64,000 nt of DNA from Terrimonas ferruginea DSM 30193 (GCF_000425585.1 NZ_AUDS01000010.1:186001-250000); one strand, 5' to 3'; numbered from the stretch's first letter, positions 25,669 to 34,782 are shown. Made by a program: numbers and translations. Notes: generated from the sequence alone by a model not told the origin.

Positions 25669-26612
25669 AACAGCTTGCAATCATTACAGGAAAAGCACAT
25701 CCGCTTTTAAAAGAAGAATTGGAAAAAGATGGATACGAAGTTGAATATCGCCCCGATATTCAATACGATGAACTGAACACCAGGATAGGTGAAATAACAG
25801 GTCTCGTGATTACCACGCGTATACGTGTAGACCAGGCGCTGCTCGAAAAAGCGCATCAGCTTAAATGGATCGGAAGACTCGGCAGCGGTATGGAACTCGT
25901 AGACGTACCCTTTGCAGAAAGCAAAGGCATACGTTGCATCAGCAGTCCGGAAGGTAATCGCAATGCGGTTGCCGAGCAGGCACTGGGTATGTTGCTGAAC
26001 CTGATGAACAACCTTTCTTTGTCGCAGCAGCAGGTAAAACAAGGGCAATGGCTGCGCGATGAAAACCGTGGATGGGAATTGTCTGGACGAACGGTAGGGC
26101 TGATTGGTTATGGCAATACCGCCAGGGCATTTGCCAGGTTGCTGGCACCATTCAAGGTAACCATTCTGGCTTATGATAAATACAAATTCGGTTTTGCGGA
26201 AGGTCATGTACATGAAGCCTCGGAAGAGCAGATTGCGCGTTATGCAGACGTAATAAGTTTTCATGTGCCCCTTACATCAGAGACCCGTCACATGGCCAAT
26301 GAATCCTTCTTTGCAAGTCTGCAGCAACGCCCGTGGATACTCAATACATCGAGAGGAAAAGTGATTGATACGGACGGACTCGTACAGGCATTGAAGCGCG
26401 AACAGATACGCGGCGTGGCACTGGATGTATTGGAAAATGAAAAGCTCGATACCTACCAGGAAGAAGAGCGCAAACGCCTCGACTGGTTACTTACACAATC
26501 CAATGTATTCATCACACCGCACATAGCAGGTTATTCGCATGAGGCCTATCAACGCATGTCGGAAGTGGTTGTAAAAAAACTGCGGAACCCTGATGCGGCT
26601 TTCGATTTTTGA
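25665..26612 (+). CDS. D-2-hydroxyacid dehydrogenase (NAD-dependent)
   Basis: This is a 315-residue dehydrogenase of the D-isomer family (SerA / hydroxypyruvate reductase type). The Rossmann motif is GRTVGLIGYGNTARAFARLL. Catalytic Arg lies in ILNTSRGKVIDTDGL and the His in FITPHIAGYSHEA, with VALDVLENEKLDTY between them. No ACT domain is present, so it is not a long SerA. The start is GTG 25665, overlapping the rsmA stop (GTGA), which implies translational coupling. The substrate is uncertain. Confidence 0.88.
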   Translation: MKQLAIITGKAHPLLKEELEKDGYEVEYRPDIQYDELNTRIGEITGLVITTRIRVDQALLEKAHQLKWIGRLGSGMELVDVPFAESKGIRCISSPEGNRNAVAEQALGMLLNLMNNLSLSQQQVKQGQWLRDENRGWELSGRTVGLIGYGNTARAFARLLAPFKVTILAYDKYKFGFAEGHVHEASEEQIARYADVISFHVPLTSETRHMANESFFASLQQRPWILNTSRGKVIDTDGLVQALKREQIRGVALDVLENEKLDTYQEEERKRLDWLLTQSNVFITPHIAGYSHEAYQRMSEVVVKKLRNPDAAFDF

Positions 26613-26790
26613 TCGGGCTTTAAGAGTTGATGTAATTTAATGCCCGGCCATATGATAGCATTTCCGGTATTTGTTTTTAGCATTCTGCCCAATTGAAGCT
26701 GGTTCCGCCCTGTATGATCCAGGACTGACCGGGCAACAGCCGTTTTGGTTATATCGAATACTTTAGTACCTTTACCCATATTCAATAGTG

Positions 26791-26831
26791 CAACGCTTCA
26801 GCTACCAGGCTGAGGCGTTGTTATTTTTTTG
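26791..26831 (+). terminator. Terminator-like hairpin in the greA leader
   Basis: CAACGCTTCAGC (26791-26802) and GCTGAGGCGTTG (26809-26820) form a 12-pair stem with one G-U, followed by TTATTTTTTT. It lies only about 20 bases before the greA ATG and about 180 bases past the dehydrogenase gene. It could end the upstream operon, or act as an attenuator of greA. Confidence 0.8.
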
Positions 26832-26852
26832 TTTTTATAAAACGGAGTTTTT

Positions 26853-27326
26853 ATGAGTGCTATTCAGTATGTAACGAAAGAAACCCTGGAAGCCATGAAG
26901 GAGGAACTGCATCACATGCGTGCAGTAGAACGTCCAGCCGCCAGCCGGGCTATTGCTGAAGCCCGGGAAAAGGGAGACCTGAAGGAGAACGCAGAATACG
27001 ATGCGGCCAAAGAGGCTCAGGGCCTCCTGGAAGCGAAGATCGCATCCATGGAGGGCGCCCTTGCCAATGCACGTGTGATCGATGAGTCAACAATCGACAC
27101 CAGCAAAGTATCCATCCTCACAAAAGTGACGATGACGAACCTGTCAACAAAAAAGAAAGTAACCTATCAGATAGTAAGCGAAAAAGAAGCTGACCTTAAA
27201 GCCGGAAAAATCTCCATCACTTCACCTATCGGTAAAGGAGTGTTAGGAAAACAAAAAGGAGAGACTGCAGAAGTACAGGCTCCCGCCGGTGTTATCAAAT
27301 TCAAGATCGAAGACATCACCATCTGA
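26853..27326 (+). CDS. greA: Transcription elongation factor GreA
   Basis: This is a 157-residue protein that binds the RNA polymerase secondary channel and stimulates cleavage of backtracked RNA. The N-terminal coiled coil has the acidic tip DLKENAEYDAAKE, and the C-terminal domain contains TSPIGKGVLGKQKGETAEVQAPAG. Length is normal. GGAG lies a few bases before the ATG, a stronger Shine-Dalgarno than most genes here. Confidence 0.96.
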   Translation: MSAIQYVTKETLEAMKEELHHMRAVERPAASRAIAEAREKGDLKENAEYDAAKEAQGLLEAKIASMEGALANARVIDESTIDTSKVSILTKVTMTNLSTKKKVTYQIVSEKEADLKAGKISITSPIGKGVLGKQKGETAEVQAPAGVIKFKIEDITI

Positions 27327-27348
27327 TGATTGCCCGCTACAACTTTTT

Positions 27349-27386
27349 ACAAGAGACCGGGTCACCACCCGGTCTCTTGTTTTTTG
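27349..27386 (+). terminator. Intrinsic terminator after greA
   Basis: ACAAGAGACCGGGT and ACCCGGTCTCTTGT form a perfect 14-pair stem around CACC, followed by TTTTT. Confidence 0.92.
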
Positions 27387-27419
27387 AGCGTATCTTAGGC
27401 CATATCAAATCATGCAGCG

Positions 27420-27818
27420 ATGACCATTTTTTCCAAAATCATCAACGGAACCATTCCTTCGTATAAAATTGCGGAAGACGAACGCTTCGTGGCTTTCCTC
27501 GACGCATTCCCCCTCCGCCGCGGGCATGTGCTGGTAGTGCCACGCCAGGAGACCGACCGCCTCTTCGACCTGCCGGAGGAGCTGCTCCGCGAACTGCTCG
27601 TATTTGCGCAGCCCATTGCCAAAGCTATTGAACAGGAGTTTGATTGTAACCGCTGCGGTATAGAGGTAATGGGGCTTGAAGTGCCACATGCGCATATGCA
27701 CCTTATTCCGATCAATGAAGCCAACGATCTGAATTTTACCCAACCTAAATTGAAACTGGAAGAAGCGGAAATGAAAGCTATTCAGCAGCGGCTGGTTGCC
27801 CGCCTGCAGGCATCATAA
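27420..27818 (+). CDS. HIT-family nucleotide-binding protein
   Basis: This is a 132-residue histidine triad protein of the HinT type, a purine nucleoside phosphoramidase or related hydrolase. Segments: MTIFSKIINGTIPSYKIAEDE, FPLRRGHVLVVPRQE and the active site VPHAHMHLIPI. It is 93 bases after greA with a terminator between. It converges on ruvC and the two stops overlap by six bases. Confidence 0.95.
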   Translation: MTIFSKIINGTIPSYKIAEDERFVAFLDAFPLRRGHVLVVPRQETDRLFDLPEELLRELLVFAQPIAKAIEQEFDCNRCGIEVMGLEVPHAHMHLIPINEANDLNFTQPKLKLEEAEMKAIQQRLVARLQAS

Positions 27819-28394
27819 AACGCGTCCGGGATTTTTTTTGATAAATGCTTCCCAGTCCGCTGACGATACTTTGGCGGCTTTTGTTTTTTTCGTTGCAGCC
27901 GGTATCACCGAGCGAAGTTCGTAATGGTGGCAGACTGCTACAGCCAAAGCATCGGTGGCATCGAAATAACGGGGCGCTTCGGTCAGCGACAGCAACTGCT
28001 GCAGCATTTTCCACACCTGTTGTTTATCGGCATTGCCATTGCCGGTAACGGCCTGTTTGATGCGGCGGGGAGAATATTCGGTAACGGGAAGTCCTGCGCG
28101 CATGGCCGCCGCAATCGCCACGCCCTGCGCACGCCCGAGTTTCAGCATACTTTGTACGTTCTTACCGAAGAACGGCGCTTCAATGGCAAATTCATGCGGC
28201 CGGAATTCACGGATAAGCGATTCCACTTTTTCATGAATCATGCTCAGCCTTTCGTAATTATCCTTGCGGCCGGAAAGCTTAAGTGCCTCCATTTCCAGCA
28301 AAACGATGCCCGACGTCCTGACCTCGATCAGACTGTAGCCCATCAGCAAAGTGCCCGGGTCTATTCCTAATATAATCTTAGCGTTCAAATTCAA
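27813..28394 (-). CDS. ruvC: Holliday junction resolvase RuvC
   Basis: This is a 193-residue endonuclease that cuts Holliday junctions. Catalytic acids are visible: Asp12 (ILGIDPG), Glu72 (FAIEAPFFGKNVQS), Asp145 and Asp148 (DATDALAVAVCH). A Lys-rich C-terminal tail (ATKKTKAAK) is extra. No ATG exists before the first motif. The frame opens with TTG at 28392-28394, with an in-frame stop at 28398-28400, so the start is TTG (or TTG at 28386-28388). That start lies inside a run of TTTTGAA-type heptamers. ruvB is 21 kb away and ruvA is not in the window. Confidence 0.93.
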   Translation of the reverse strand: MNLNAKIILGIDPGTLLMGYSLIEVRTSGIVLLEMEALKLSGRKDNYERLSMIHEKVESLIREFRPHEFAIEAPFFGKNVQSMLKLGRAQGVAIAAAMRAGLPVTEYSPRRIKQAVTGNGNADKQQVWKMLQQLLSLTEAPRYFDATDALAVAVCHHYELRSVIPAATKKTKAAKVSSADWEAFIKKNPGRVL

Positions 28395-28427
28395 AATTCA
28401 AAACTCAAAACGTCGATTCAAAATTAG
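28384..28427 (-). promoter_or_regulatory. ruvC promoter region in TTTTGAN heptamers
   Basis: On the minus strand TAATTTTG (28419-28426) is a full TAnnTTTG box, giving a leader of about 18 bases before the TTG start. The region is made of TTTTGAA/TTTTGAG units. Confidence 0.65.
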
Positions 28428-28485
28428 TCATTCGAAACCCAAAAAAAGGTTTTTTCACGGCTGAACATAATACCCGTACAAGGGC

Positions 28486-28520
28486 AGTGCTTTTGAGGTT
28501 TTAATTTTTACTTTTGACTT
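28486..28520 (+). promoter_or_regulatory. TTTTGAN heptamers with TACTTTTG box
   Basis: TTTTTAC TTTTGAC (28505-28518) supplies TACTTTTG at 28509-28516, nine bases before the ATG at 28525. Predicted leader is about four bases. Confidence 0.6.
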
Positions 28521-28524
28521 GTTC

Positions 28525-29541
28525 ATGATGCAGATTAAAAAAGAACACAAACGCAAGATCAGTTTATTCGTCCGGTTTGGATTGGGGCCGCTATTGTTTG
28601 CCTGGCTTTCCTGGTCTATTTACAACCAGGTGATGCGGCAGCCGGGACTGGAAACATCCTGGCAGCACATCCGTGAATCTTTTGCCAGCACGAAAGTGTG
28701 GCTGATGATAGGGGTATTGTTGCTCATGATTGTCAATTGGGGACTGGAAGCGGTGAAATGGAAATTGTCGGTGCAGCAGATCCAGCAGGTAAGCCTGGGA
28801 AAAGCTTTCAGGGCGGTGCTTTCCGGTGTATCTTTTTCCGTAAGTACACCCAACAGGGTGGGCGAATACCTCGGACGTGTGTTGTACATGGACGACGGCA
28901 ACCGGTTAAAGGCCATTTCGCTGACCATCATGGGAAGCATCAGTCAACTCATGATCACGCTGGTGGCGGGGCTGATCAGTTTGTTCTTTTTACGTGATAC
29001 ACTGTCAGAACATCAGTTACTGACTTCGTTCTGGCTGCGCATGATCGGATATGGAGTAGGAGTGGGGTTATTGATTTTAACGTTCTTTTATTTCCGGCTT
29101 CCATGGCTTATCCGCTGGATAGACCGGCTGCCCGCGATGCGACGATTCGTATGGCTGATCGAGGCGCTGGAGCATTTTAATGCAACTTTACTTTGGCGAT
29201 TGCTGTCTTTATCGGCAACCCGGTTTATGGTTTTTATCCTGCAGTATTACCTGCTGTTCCGGTTGTTTAATGTGGAGATTTCCTGGCCGCAGGCACTGGC
29301 AACGATCAGTGTGATGTTTTTGGTAATGGCCGTTGTTCCCACGATTGCGCTCTTTACGGATCTGGGCCTCAAAGGAGAAGTGAGCCTGAAACTGGTGGGA
29401 CTGTTCAGCACCAACCAGCTCGGGATAGGACTGACAACGCTCAGCATCTGGCTTATAAATCTGGTAATTCCGGCTTTGGCCGGGAGTTTGTTAATTTTAA
29501 GTATAAAACGGATATTCAATAACAGACATGAAAGGACTTAA
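28525..29541 (+). CDS. Flippase-like integral membrane protein (YbhN/AglD family)
   Basis: This is a protein of about 338 residues with six to eight predicted transmembrane helices. The segments VSLGKAFRAVLSGVSFSVSTPNRVGEYLGRVLYM and GLKGEVSLKLVGLFSTNQLGIGLTTLSIWLINLVIPALAGSLL match the lysylphosphatidylglycerol synthase / flippase-like family. Related members move or modify lipids, but the substrate is unknown. Two adjacent ATG codons (28525, 28528) are possible starts. The 3' end overlaps the DUF3108 gene by 14 bases, implying coupling. Confidence 0.82.
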   Translation: MMQIKKEHKRKISLFVRFGLGPLLFAWLSWSIYNQVMRQPGLETSWQHIRESFASTKVWLMIGVLLLMIVNWGLEAVKWKLSVQQIQQVSLGKAFRAVLSGVSFSVSTPNRVGEYLGRVLYMDDGNRLKAISLTIMGSISQLMITLVAGLISLFFLRDTLSEHQLLTSFWLRMIGYGVGVGLLILTFFYFRLPWLIRWIDRLPAMRRFVWLIEALEHFNATLLWRLLSLSATRFMVFILQYYLLFRLFNVEISWPQALATISVMFLVMAVVPTIALFTDLGLKGEVSLKLVGLFSTNQLGIGLTTLSIWLINLVIPALAGSLLILSIKRIFNNRHERT

Positions 29542-30352
29542 ACTTTTTGCGGTACCGCTGGTTGCATTGCTGGCCTTTACGCCCCGTACGGAGCCGGTAT
29601 CCGGCAAACTGAAAGGGCCGCAGGTGGATTGCACCATTCCCAACACTGCATTCAAAGCCGGCGAGCGTGTATCGTTCACGGTGTATTACAACGTGGCCGG
29701 TATTTATGTCAATGCAGGCATTGCCACATTTACCAATACACTCGAAACCCTCAACGGCAAACCGGTTTTCCATATCGTAGGCGATGGCAAGACCAACGAT
29801 TCCTATGACTGGATCTTCAAGGTGCGCGATAAATACGAAACATATATCGACACCGTTACCATGCAGGCATTGAAATTTATCCGCAACGTAAATGAAGGCG
29901 GGTATAAGAAATTCCAGACCGTCACCTTCAACAAAGCGGCCAATACCGCGGTGACCAACGACGGTGTATTCAAAGTGCCACCCTGCGTACAGGATGTGGT
30001 GAGTTCCGTATTCTATGCGCGTAATATCGACTTCTCGCGTTTGCGTCCCAACGATAAGATCGCTTTTTCGATGTTCCTCGACAACGAAGTGTACAACATG
30101 TATATCCGTTACCTGGGAAAAGAAACGATCAAGACCAAGTATGGTAAATTCCGCGCGATCAAGTTCAAGCCGCTGCTGATCCAGGGCACTATTTTCGAAG
30201 GCGGGGAAAAAATGACGGTATGGGTGTCTGATGACGCCAACCACATCCCGGTGCGCATCGAAAGCCCGATTGTAGTAGGTAAAGTAAAGATTGATATGAT
30301 GAGCTTCGAAAACCTGCGTCATCCGCTGACGTCGCTGGTGAAGAAAAACTGA
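29528..30352 (+). CDS. DUF3108 periplasmic protein
   Basis: This is a 274-residue exported protein (signal peptide about 1-20). The body NTAFKAGERVSFTVYYNVAGIYVNAGIATF, KVRDKYETYIDTVTMQALKFIRNVNEGGY and GTIFEGGEKMTVWVSDDANHIPVRIES matches the DUF3108 family. Function is unknown; similar proteins occur near envelope genes. It is translationally coupled to the flippase-like gene, so a joint role in lipid or envelope handling is plausible. Confidence 0.85.
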   Translation: MKGLKLFAVPLVALLAFTPRTEPVSGKLKGPQVDCTIPNTAFKAGERVSFTVYYNVAGIYVNAGIATFTNTLETLNGKPVFHIVGDGKTNDSYDWIFKVRDKYETYIDTVTMQALKFIRNVNEGGYKKFQTVTFNKAANTAVTNDGVFKVPPCVQDVVSSVFYARNIDFSRLRPNDKIAFSMFLDNEVYNMYIRYLGKETIKTKYGKFRAIKFKPLLIQGTIFEGGEKMTVWVSDDANHIPVRIESPIVVGKVKIDMMSFENLRHPLTSLVKKN

Positions 30353-30356
30353 CCGA

Positions 30357-30477
30357 ATGTGTAGATGTGGAAATGTGCCCCGGCTGCGCCGTGGGCCATG
30401 TGTAAATGATTTCGGCACAGTATTCATTTTCACATTTACATATTCCGCCGAAGGCGGCACATTTACACATTTGAGCT
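30357..30477. repeat. Octamer array O1 at a convergent junction
   Basis: Left arm TGTGTAGATGTGGAAATGTG and right arm CACATTTACACATTTG are inverted octamer-type arrays (TGTGTAAA / CATTTACA). They enclose GC-rich mini-palindromes (CGGCTGCGCCG, CCGCCGAAGGCGG). It lies between the stops of two converging genes and could fold into a bidirectional terminator. Confidence 0.85.
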
Positions 30478-31338
30478 CTAAAGCTCATTCAACTTAAACA
30501 ATTCCCCCACCCGCACACCTTTCTCCGTGTCTTGCAGAGTGCAGCATTCATACACGGGATCATGTTCGAAGAACAGGATGTAGTTATTGTCGGCGGCTTC
30601 GCGGAGAAATGATTTTTTTTCCTGTAAGGTCAATAACGGCCGCGTATCATAAGCCATCACATACGGAATAGGAATGTGCGCCTGCGAGGGCAACAGGTCC
30701 GCCATGTACACGATCGTGCGGTCTTTGTAACGCAATTGTGGCAGCATCATCGCTTCGGTATGCCCGCTCACAAAACGGATGGAAAAATTGTCTGCAAATG
30801 GCAATGTCGGCAGTTTCTCATCAGTAGCTGCCGGCGTTTTGAGCAATTGCAGACGGCCGCTTTCCTGCAGCGGCAGAATATTCTCTTTCAGAAAAGAAGC
30901 TTTCTCGCGGTCATTTGGCTGCACGGCCCAATCCCAGTGTTCTTCGTTGCTCCAATAGGTTGCATTGGGAAATGCCGGTGCAAATCCTTCGCCCTGGCGG
31001 ACCAACGCGCCACCACAATGATCGAAATGTAAATGCGTGAGAAAAACATCGGTGATGTCTTCGCGACTAAAACCATGCGCCGCCAATGATTTGTCCAGCG
31101 TGTCGTCGCCATGCAGGTAATAGTGTCCGAAAAATTTTGCATCCTGCTTATCGCCCATACCCGTGTCTACCAATATCAAACGGTCACCATCTTCGATCAG
31201 CAGGCAACGCAAGGCCCAACTGCACATATTGTTTTCGTCGGCGGGGTTTAGTTTGTTCCACATCGATTTTGGCACTACGCCAAACATTGCACCACCGTCC
31301 AGCTTGAAATGGCCGGCATTCACACTATAAATTTTCAT
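30478..31338 (-). CDS. MBL-fold metallo-hydrolase
   Basis: This is a 286-residue enzyme of the metallo-beta-lactamase fold. The zinc motif THLHFDHCGG is present, with an upstream LILVDTGMGDK strand, a further His in SGHTEAMMLP, MADLLPSQAHIP and a late His in FFEHDP. ATG 31338 was chosen; the upstream frame extension lacks conservation. Ten bases separate it from the MFS gene upstream, so they likely form one operon. Substrate unknown. Confidence 0.88.
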   Translation of the reverse strand: MKIYSVNAGHFKLDGGAMFGVVPKSMWNKLNPADENNMCSWALRCLLIEDGDRLILVDTGMGDKQDAKFFGHYYLHGDDTLDKSLAAHGFSREDITDVFLTHLHFDHCGGALVRQGEGFAPAFPNATYWSNEEHWDWAVQPNDREKASFLKENILPLQESGRLQLLKTPAATDEKLPTLPFADNFSIRFVSGHTEAMMLPQLRYKDRTIVYMADLLPSQAHIPIPYVMAYDTRPLLTLQEKKSFLREAADNNYILFFEHDPVYECCTLQDTEKGVRVGELFKLNEL

Positions 31339-31348
31339 AGCAGATCGT

Positions 31349-32650
31349 TTATGCGGTCTTCCGCTGCCTGGCAAGGGCCAGGTACAACCACAACAGCCCT
31401 ATGGCAAAAAAGACCACGAGTGAAAGAATCGAATTTTGCATACTGCCGGTTTGTTCTTCGATAAAACCGAAACTGAATATGCCGATCACAATGGCCAGTT
31501 TCTCGGTGAAATCATAATACGCAAAGAACGAAGCAGTATCTTTTGTTTCAGGCATCAGCTTGGCATAGGTAGAGCGGCTGAGGGCCTGAATGCCACCCAT
31601 TACCAATCCAACGGCAATAGCCAGTCCATAAAACGGGTACTCGGCATTGATGCCCATCTCCGGCAATGAAGCAGTATAATAAGCGGCCACGCAGATCACT
31701 ATCCAGAATAATACAACACCCATCAATACTTTGATGTTGCCCAGTTTTGCGGAAAGACGCGACATACCCCACGCACCCGCGATGGCTACCAACTGAATAA
31801 GCACGACGGTAATAATAAGTTTGGTATCGGGGAGTTTTAAGACTTTACTGCCAAACAGGGTAGCGGCCAGCATCACCGTTTGCACACCCATGCTGTAAAA
31901 GAAGAAGGCACGGAGAAAACGTTTGAGTACCGGCATCTTTGTTACCTCACGGTACACTTTACCCATTTCTGTAAATCCGTCTTTGAATACATTCCCTTTT
32001 TGTGGTTTGCGTATCTCTACGGCGGGCAGTCGTCTGAAAGTGATCTGCGCAAAACCAAACCACCAGATACCAACTAATAAGAAGGTAATGCGGATTGCCT
32101 CTCCCTGTTGCTCGGGCATCAACGTAACGAGTACAAAACCGACGGCCTGCATCAATACACTGCCGATATAGCCATAGGAAAAACCTCTGGCACTGATCCG
32201 GTCGCGGTCGGCGGGGGCGGCTATTTCGGGGAGATACGCGTTGTAGAATACGAGACTACCCGCGTAGCCCATACAGGCAAACATAAAGGCCAGGATGCCG
32301 AGCCATAATCTTCCATCTTCGAAAAAGAATAAGAGGCTGCATCCCAGGGCACCCATGTAACAGAAAAACCGCATGAAGTTTTTCTTATTGCCACGTGTAT
32401 CGGCAATGGAGGTAAGAATAGGATAGAGCAGGGCTACCAGTCCATAACCCAGGGCGAGTGTATAGTCGTACAGCGAAGAGTTGACAAAAGTCCGTCCCAG
32501 GAATTCCACCCGGTGTCCTTCTCCGGCACCACCTGTTACTGCCAGGAAGTAAATAGGGAAAAAGGTGGTGGTGATCACCAGGTTGTACACCGAATTGGCC
32601 CAATCGTACATGGCCCATCCGTTCACAACTTTTTTGGAGGCGGTTTGCAT
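31349..32650 (-). CDS. MFS permease (UMF1 / Atg22-like)
   Basis: This is a 433-residue protein with about 12 transmembrane helices. NGWAMYDWANSVYNLVITTTFFPIYF at the N-terminus and MPETKDTASFFAYYDFTEKLAIVIGIFSFG near the C-terminus are typical of the UMF1 / vacuole-effluxer Atg22-like family of exporters, perhaps for amino acids. It lies downstream of uppP on the same strand. Confidence 0.87.
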   Translation of the reverse strand: MQTASKKVVNGWAMYDWANSVYNLVITTTFFPIYFLAVTGGAGEGHRVEFLGRTFVNSSLYDYTLALGYGLVALLYPILTSIADTRGNKKNFMRFFCYMGALGCSLLFFFEDGRLWLGILAFMFACMGYAGSLVFYNAYLPEIAAPADRDRISARGFSYGYIGSVLMQAVGFVLVTLMPEQQGEAIRITFLLVGIWWFGFAQITFRRLPAVEIRKPQKGNVFKDGFTEMGKVYREVTKMPVLKRFLRAFFFYSMGVQTVMLAATLFGSKVLKLPDTKLIITVVLIQLVAIAGAWGMSRLSAKLGNIKVLMGVVLFWIVICVAAYYTASLPEMGINAEYPFYGLAIAVGLVMGGIQALSRSTYAKLMPETKDTASFFAYYDFTEKLAIVIGIFSFGFIEEQTGSMQNSILSLVVFFAIGLLWLYLALARQRKTA

Positions 32651-32685
32651 AACTGCAGTGGTTGAGGGTTAAAGGTGGTTCTTGT

Positions 32686-33510
32686 TTAATGTTCGATCAC
32701 GCCGGTCAGGAACAGGATCAAAAGAATAGCACCGGCAATGATCCGGTACCAGCCAAACACTTTAAATCCGTAAATCTTCAGGTAGTTGATGAAAAAACGA
32801 ATCGCTAAAATGGCTACTACAAACGCTACGATATTGCCTACGCCAAACGCGACCATGTTTTCTTTCGATTCCATGATGATCTCATATCCTTTACGCGGCA
32901 GTTCAGGCGTTCCCCATTTTTTTATAAAAAGAGAATAAGCAGTGGCGGCAAACATGGTAGGCACAGCCAGGAAAAATGAAAATTCAGCCGCGAGGTTACG
33001 CGTCATCTTCTGCTGCATACCACCGATGATGGAAGCCGCGCTGCGGCTTACGCCGGGTATCATGGCAATTGTTTGCCAGATGCCGGTGATGAAGGCTTTG
33101 GAATAGGTAATCTGATCATCCGACTCGATCGTGGGTCTGTTGAATGCACGGTCGATGAACAACAACACAATACCTCCGAGCAGTAAGGTAATGGCCACGG
33201 TCAGCGGACTTTCCAGCAACGCATCGATCTGGTCGGAAAATAAATAACCGAGCAGCAAAGCCGGAATGACACCAATGAAGAGTTTTACATAAAACTGCCA
33301 GCGGCGGAAGTCGAAGAATTTTCTCCAGTACAATACTACCACTGCGAGAATGGCACCCAATTGTATCGCTACTTCAAATAATTTGGTGAACTCTTCTTTG
33401 TGAATGCCCAGGAATGTGCTGGCGATGATCATGTGTCCGGTGGAGGATACCGGTAAAAACTCTGTCAGTCCTTCCACAATGGCCACAATGATGGCTTCAA
33501 TGATCGTCAT
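32686..33510 (-). CDS. uppP: Undecaprenyl-diphosphatase
   Basis: This is a 274-residue integral membrane enzyme (BacA) that recycles undecaprenyl pyrophosphate for peptidoglycan synthesis. The family motifs are [17 protein letters not shown] (Glu-rich site) and [13 protein letters not shown] (active-site Ser/Arg). ATG 33510 ([14 protein letters not shown]) was chosen; the longer frame begins in non-conserved sequence. A terminator lies between it and the DUF3098 gene, so it may have its own promoter. Confidence 0.95.
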   Translation of the reverse strand: MTIIEAIIVAIVEGLTEFLPVSSTGHMIIASTFLGIHKEEFTKLFEVAIQLGAILAVVVLYWRKFFDFRRWQFYVKLFIGVIPALLLGYLFSDQIDALLESPLTVAITLLLGGIVLLFIDRAFNRPTIESDDQITYSKAFITGIWQTIAMIPGVSRSAASIIGGMQQKMTRNLAAEFSFFLAVPTMFAATAYSLFIKKWGTPELPRKGYEIIMESKENMVAFGVGNIVAFVVAILAIRFFINYLKIYGFKVFGWYRIIAGAILLILFLTGVIEH

Positions 33511-33555
33511 GAATGGAGAATATTTATAAGAATGATAAAGAAACGAAATGATTGC

Positions 33556-33597
33556 CAATAAAAAAGAGGTTGCGTCTTTATTTTGACACAACCTCTT
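33556..33597 (-). terminator. Intrinsic terminator after the ftsX-DUF3098 operon
   Basis: GAGGTTG-GTC and GAC-CAACCTC pair around a T-rich loop. Read on the minus strand it ends in CTTTTTT. It separates ftsX-DUF3098 from uppP. Confidence 0.75.
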
Positions 33598-33618
33598 CTC
33601 TGCGGCTGATAACAGCCT

Positions 33619-33861
33619 TTATGCTTTTTTGGGAGATTTGAATATCGCGAAGACTTCGATCACCAATCCTGCCAGGATCACCAGCGGCGCAATAGTGATA
33701 CGCGTGGCACTGTATACTTCTTTCGGGTTAAACACATTGGGGTCTTTGCTGGCACCACCACTCATCAGGAACATGCCGATTGCAATGACCACAATACCGA
33801 TCAGCATCCAGATATAGTTGTCGCGTGTAAACAGGGCGTCGGTTGTCGTTTTTTCTGCCAT
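33619..33861 (-). CDS. DUF3098 small membrane protein
   Basis: This is an 80-residue protein with two transmembrane helices (about 16-35 and 56-74) linked by GGASKDPNVFNPKEVYSATRITIAP. It matches the DUF3098 family that accompanies ftsX in Bacteroidota. Its function is unknown; linkage suggests a cell-division or envelope role. Confidence 0.88.
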   Translation of the reverse strand: MAEKTTTDALFTRDNYIWMLIGIVVIAIGMFLMSGGASKDPNVFNPKEVYSATRITIAPLVILAGLVIEVFAIFKSPKKA

Positions 33862-33909
33862 AATGGAGATTTTGGATGCGCAATATATTAATAAATCCGG
33901 GATTCGGGA

Positions 33910-34782
33910 TCAATACAGGTCGTCGAGTTTCATGCGGAGGTACTTCAGTACGCTGCGGTAAGTACTCAACAGGCTGATCAGCACGCCGATCAGGATCAGG
34001 CCACCAAACAAAATAGCCAGTTGGGTATTATCGCGGAGCGAATACAGGCCGGTGATTACTTTTTCCGCGCCGAGGATCATCAGGTACACGAACACGGAGG
34101 CAATGATCCCCCCGATAGCGCCGTTGATAATGGCCCGTATATTCATCGGACGTGCAATGAATCCGCGGGTGGCGCCCACCATCTGCATCGTCTTGATCAG
34201 GAAGCGGTTGCTGAACATCGCCAGGCGGATCGTGTTGTCAATCAGCACGATGGCTACCAGCGACAGCAATATGGCCACGGCCAGGATGACCATGGAGATG
34301 TTACGGATATTTTTGGTCATTACGTCGATCAGTGATTCGGGATAGTTCACATCGCTTACATAGGTCTGCTGTTCGAGGTCCTTTTTGATCATTTCCAGCG
34401 AATCCTTCTCCACATAGTCCGTTTTGATGCCCACGTATATGGCGTCCGGCAGCGGATTCTCCGTCATAAACTTGTCCCAGCTTTCGTTGCCGTCGGCCAG
34501 GTAGATTTTTTTAGCTTCTTCCTTGTCCACGAACTGCGAAGCCCGGGTATAAGGGCGGCTGTTGATATAATTCACCAGCGCCACGCTGTCCTTCGGATTG
34601 AGATCACCCCGCAGGAAAGCTTTCACCTCTATACTTTCTTTGAAATAATCACCGAGTTTGTTGGCATTGATCACGAGCCATCCAATAATGCCCAGCAACA
34701 CCAATACCAGGGTTACCCCCAGGATCGACATGAAATAGGAAGGTTTGCTGCGCTTGATCGAAGCTTTGTTGGTACGAGCCAT
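33910..34782 (-). CDS. ftsX: Cell division protein FtsX
   Basis: This is a 290-residue permease-like subunit of the FtsEX complex that regulates peptidoglycan hydrolases at the septum. A cytoplasmic N-terminus and first helix (about 17-40) precede a periplasmic domain (about 45-165) and three C-terminal helices, with the conserved RFLIKTMQMVGATRGFIARPM loop. The FtsE ATPase gene is not in the window, as is common in Bacteroidota. A weak -7 box (AAAATTTG) lies just upstream. Confidence 0.93.
   Translation of the reverse strand: MARTNKASIKRSKPSYFMSILGVTLVLVLLGIIGWLVINANKLGDYFKESIEVKAFLRGDLNPKDSVALVNYINSRPYTRASQFVDKEEAKKIYLADGNESWDKFMTENPLPDAIYVGIKTDYVEKDSLEMIKKDLEQQTYVSDVNYPESLIDVMTKNIRNISMVILAVAILLSLVAIVLIDNTIRLAMFSNRFLIKTMQMVGATRGFIARPMNIRAIINGAIGGIIASVFVYLMILGAEKVITGLYSLRDNTQLAILFGGLILIGVLISLLSTYRSVLKYLRMKLDDLY

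Noticed and set aside
30189-30488. Minus-strand frame across array O1
   Set aside because: It runs through the DUF3108 gene in antisense and the octamer repeat, with no recognisable protein.
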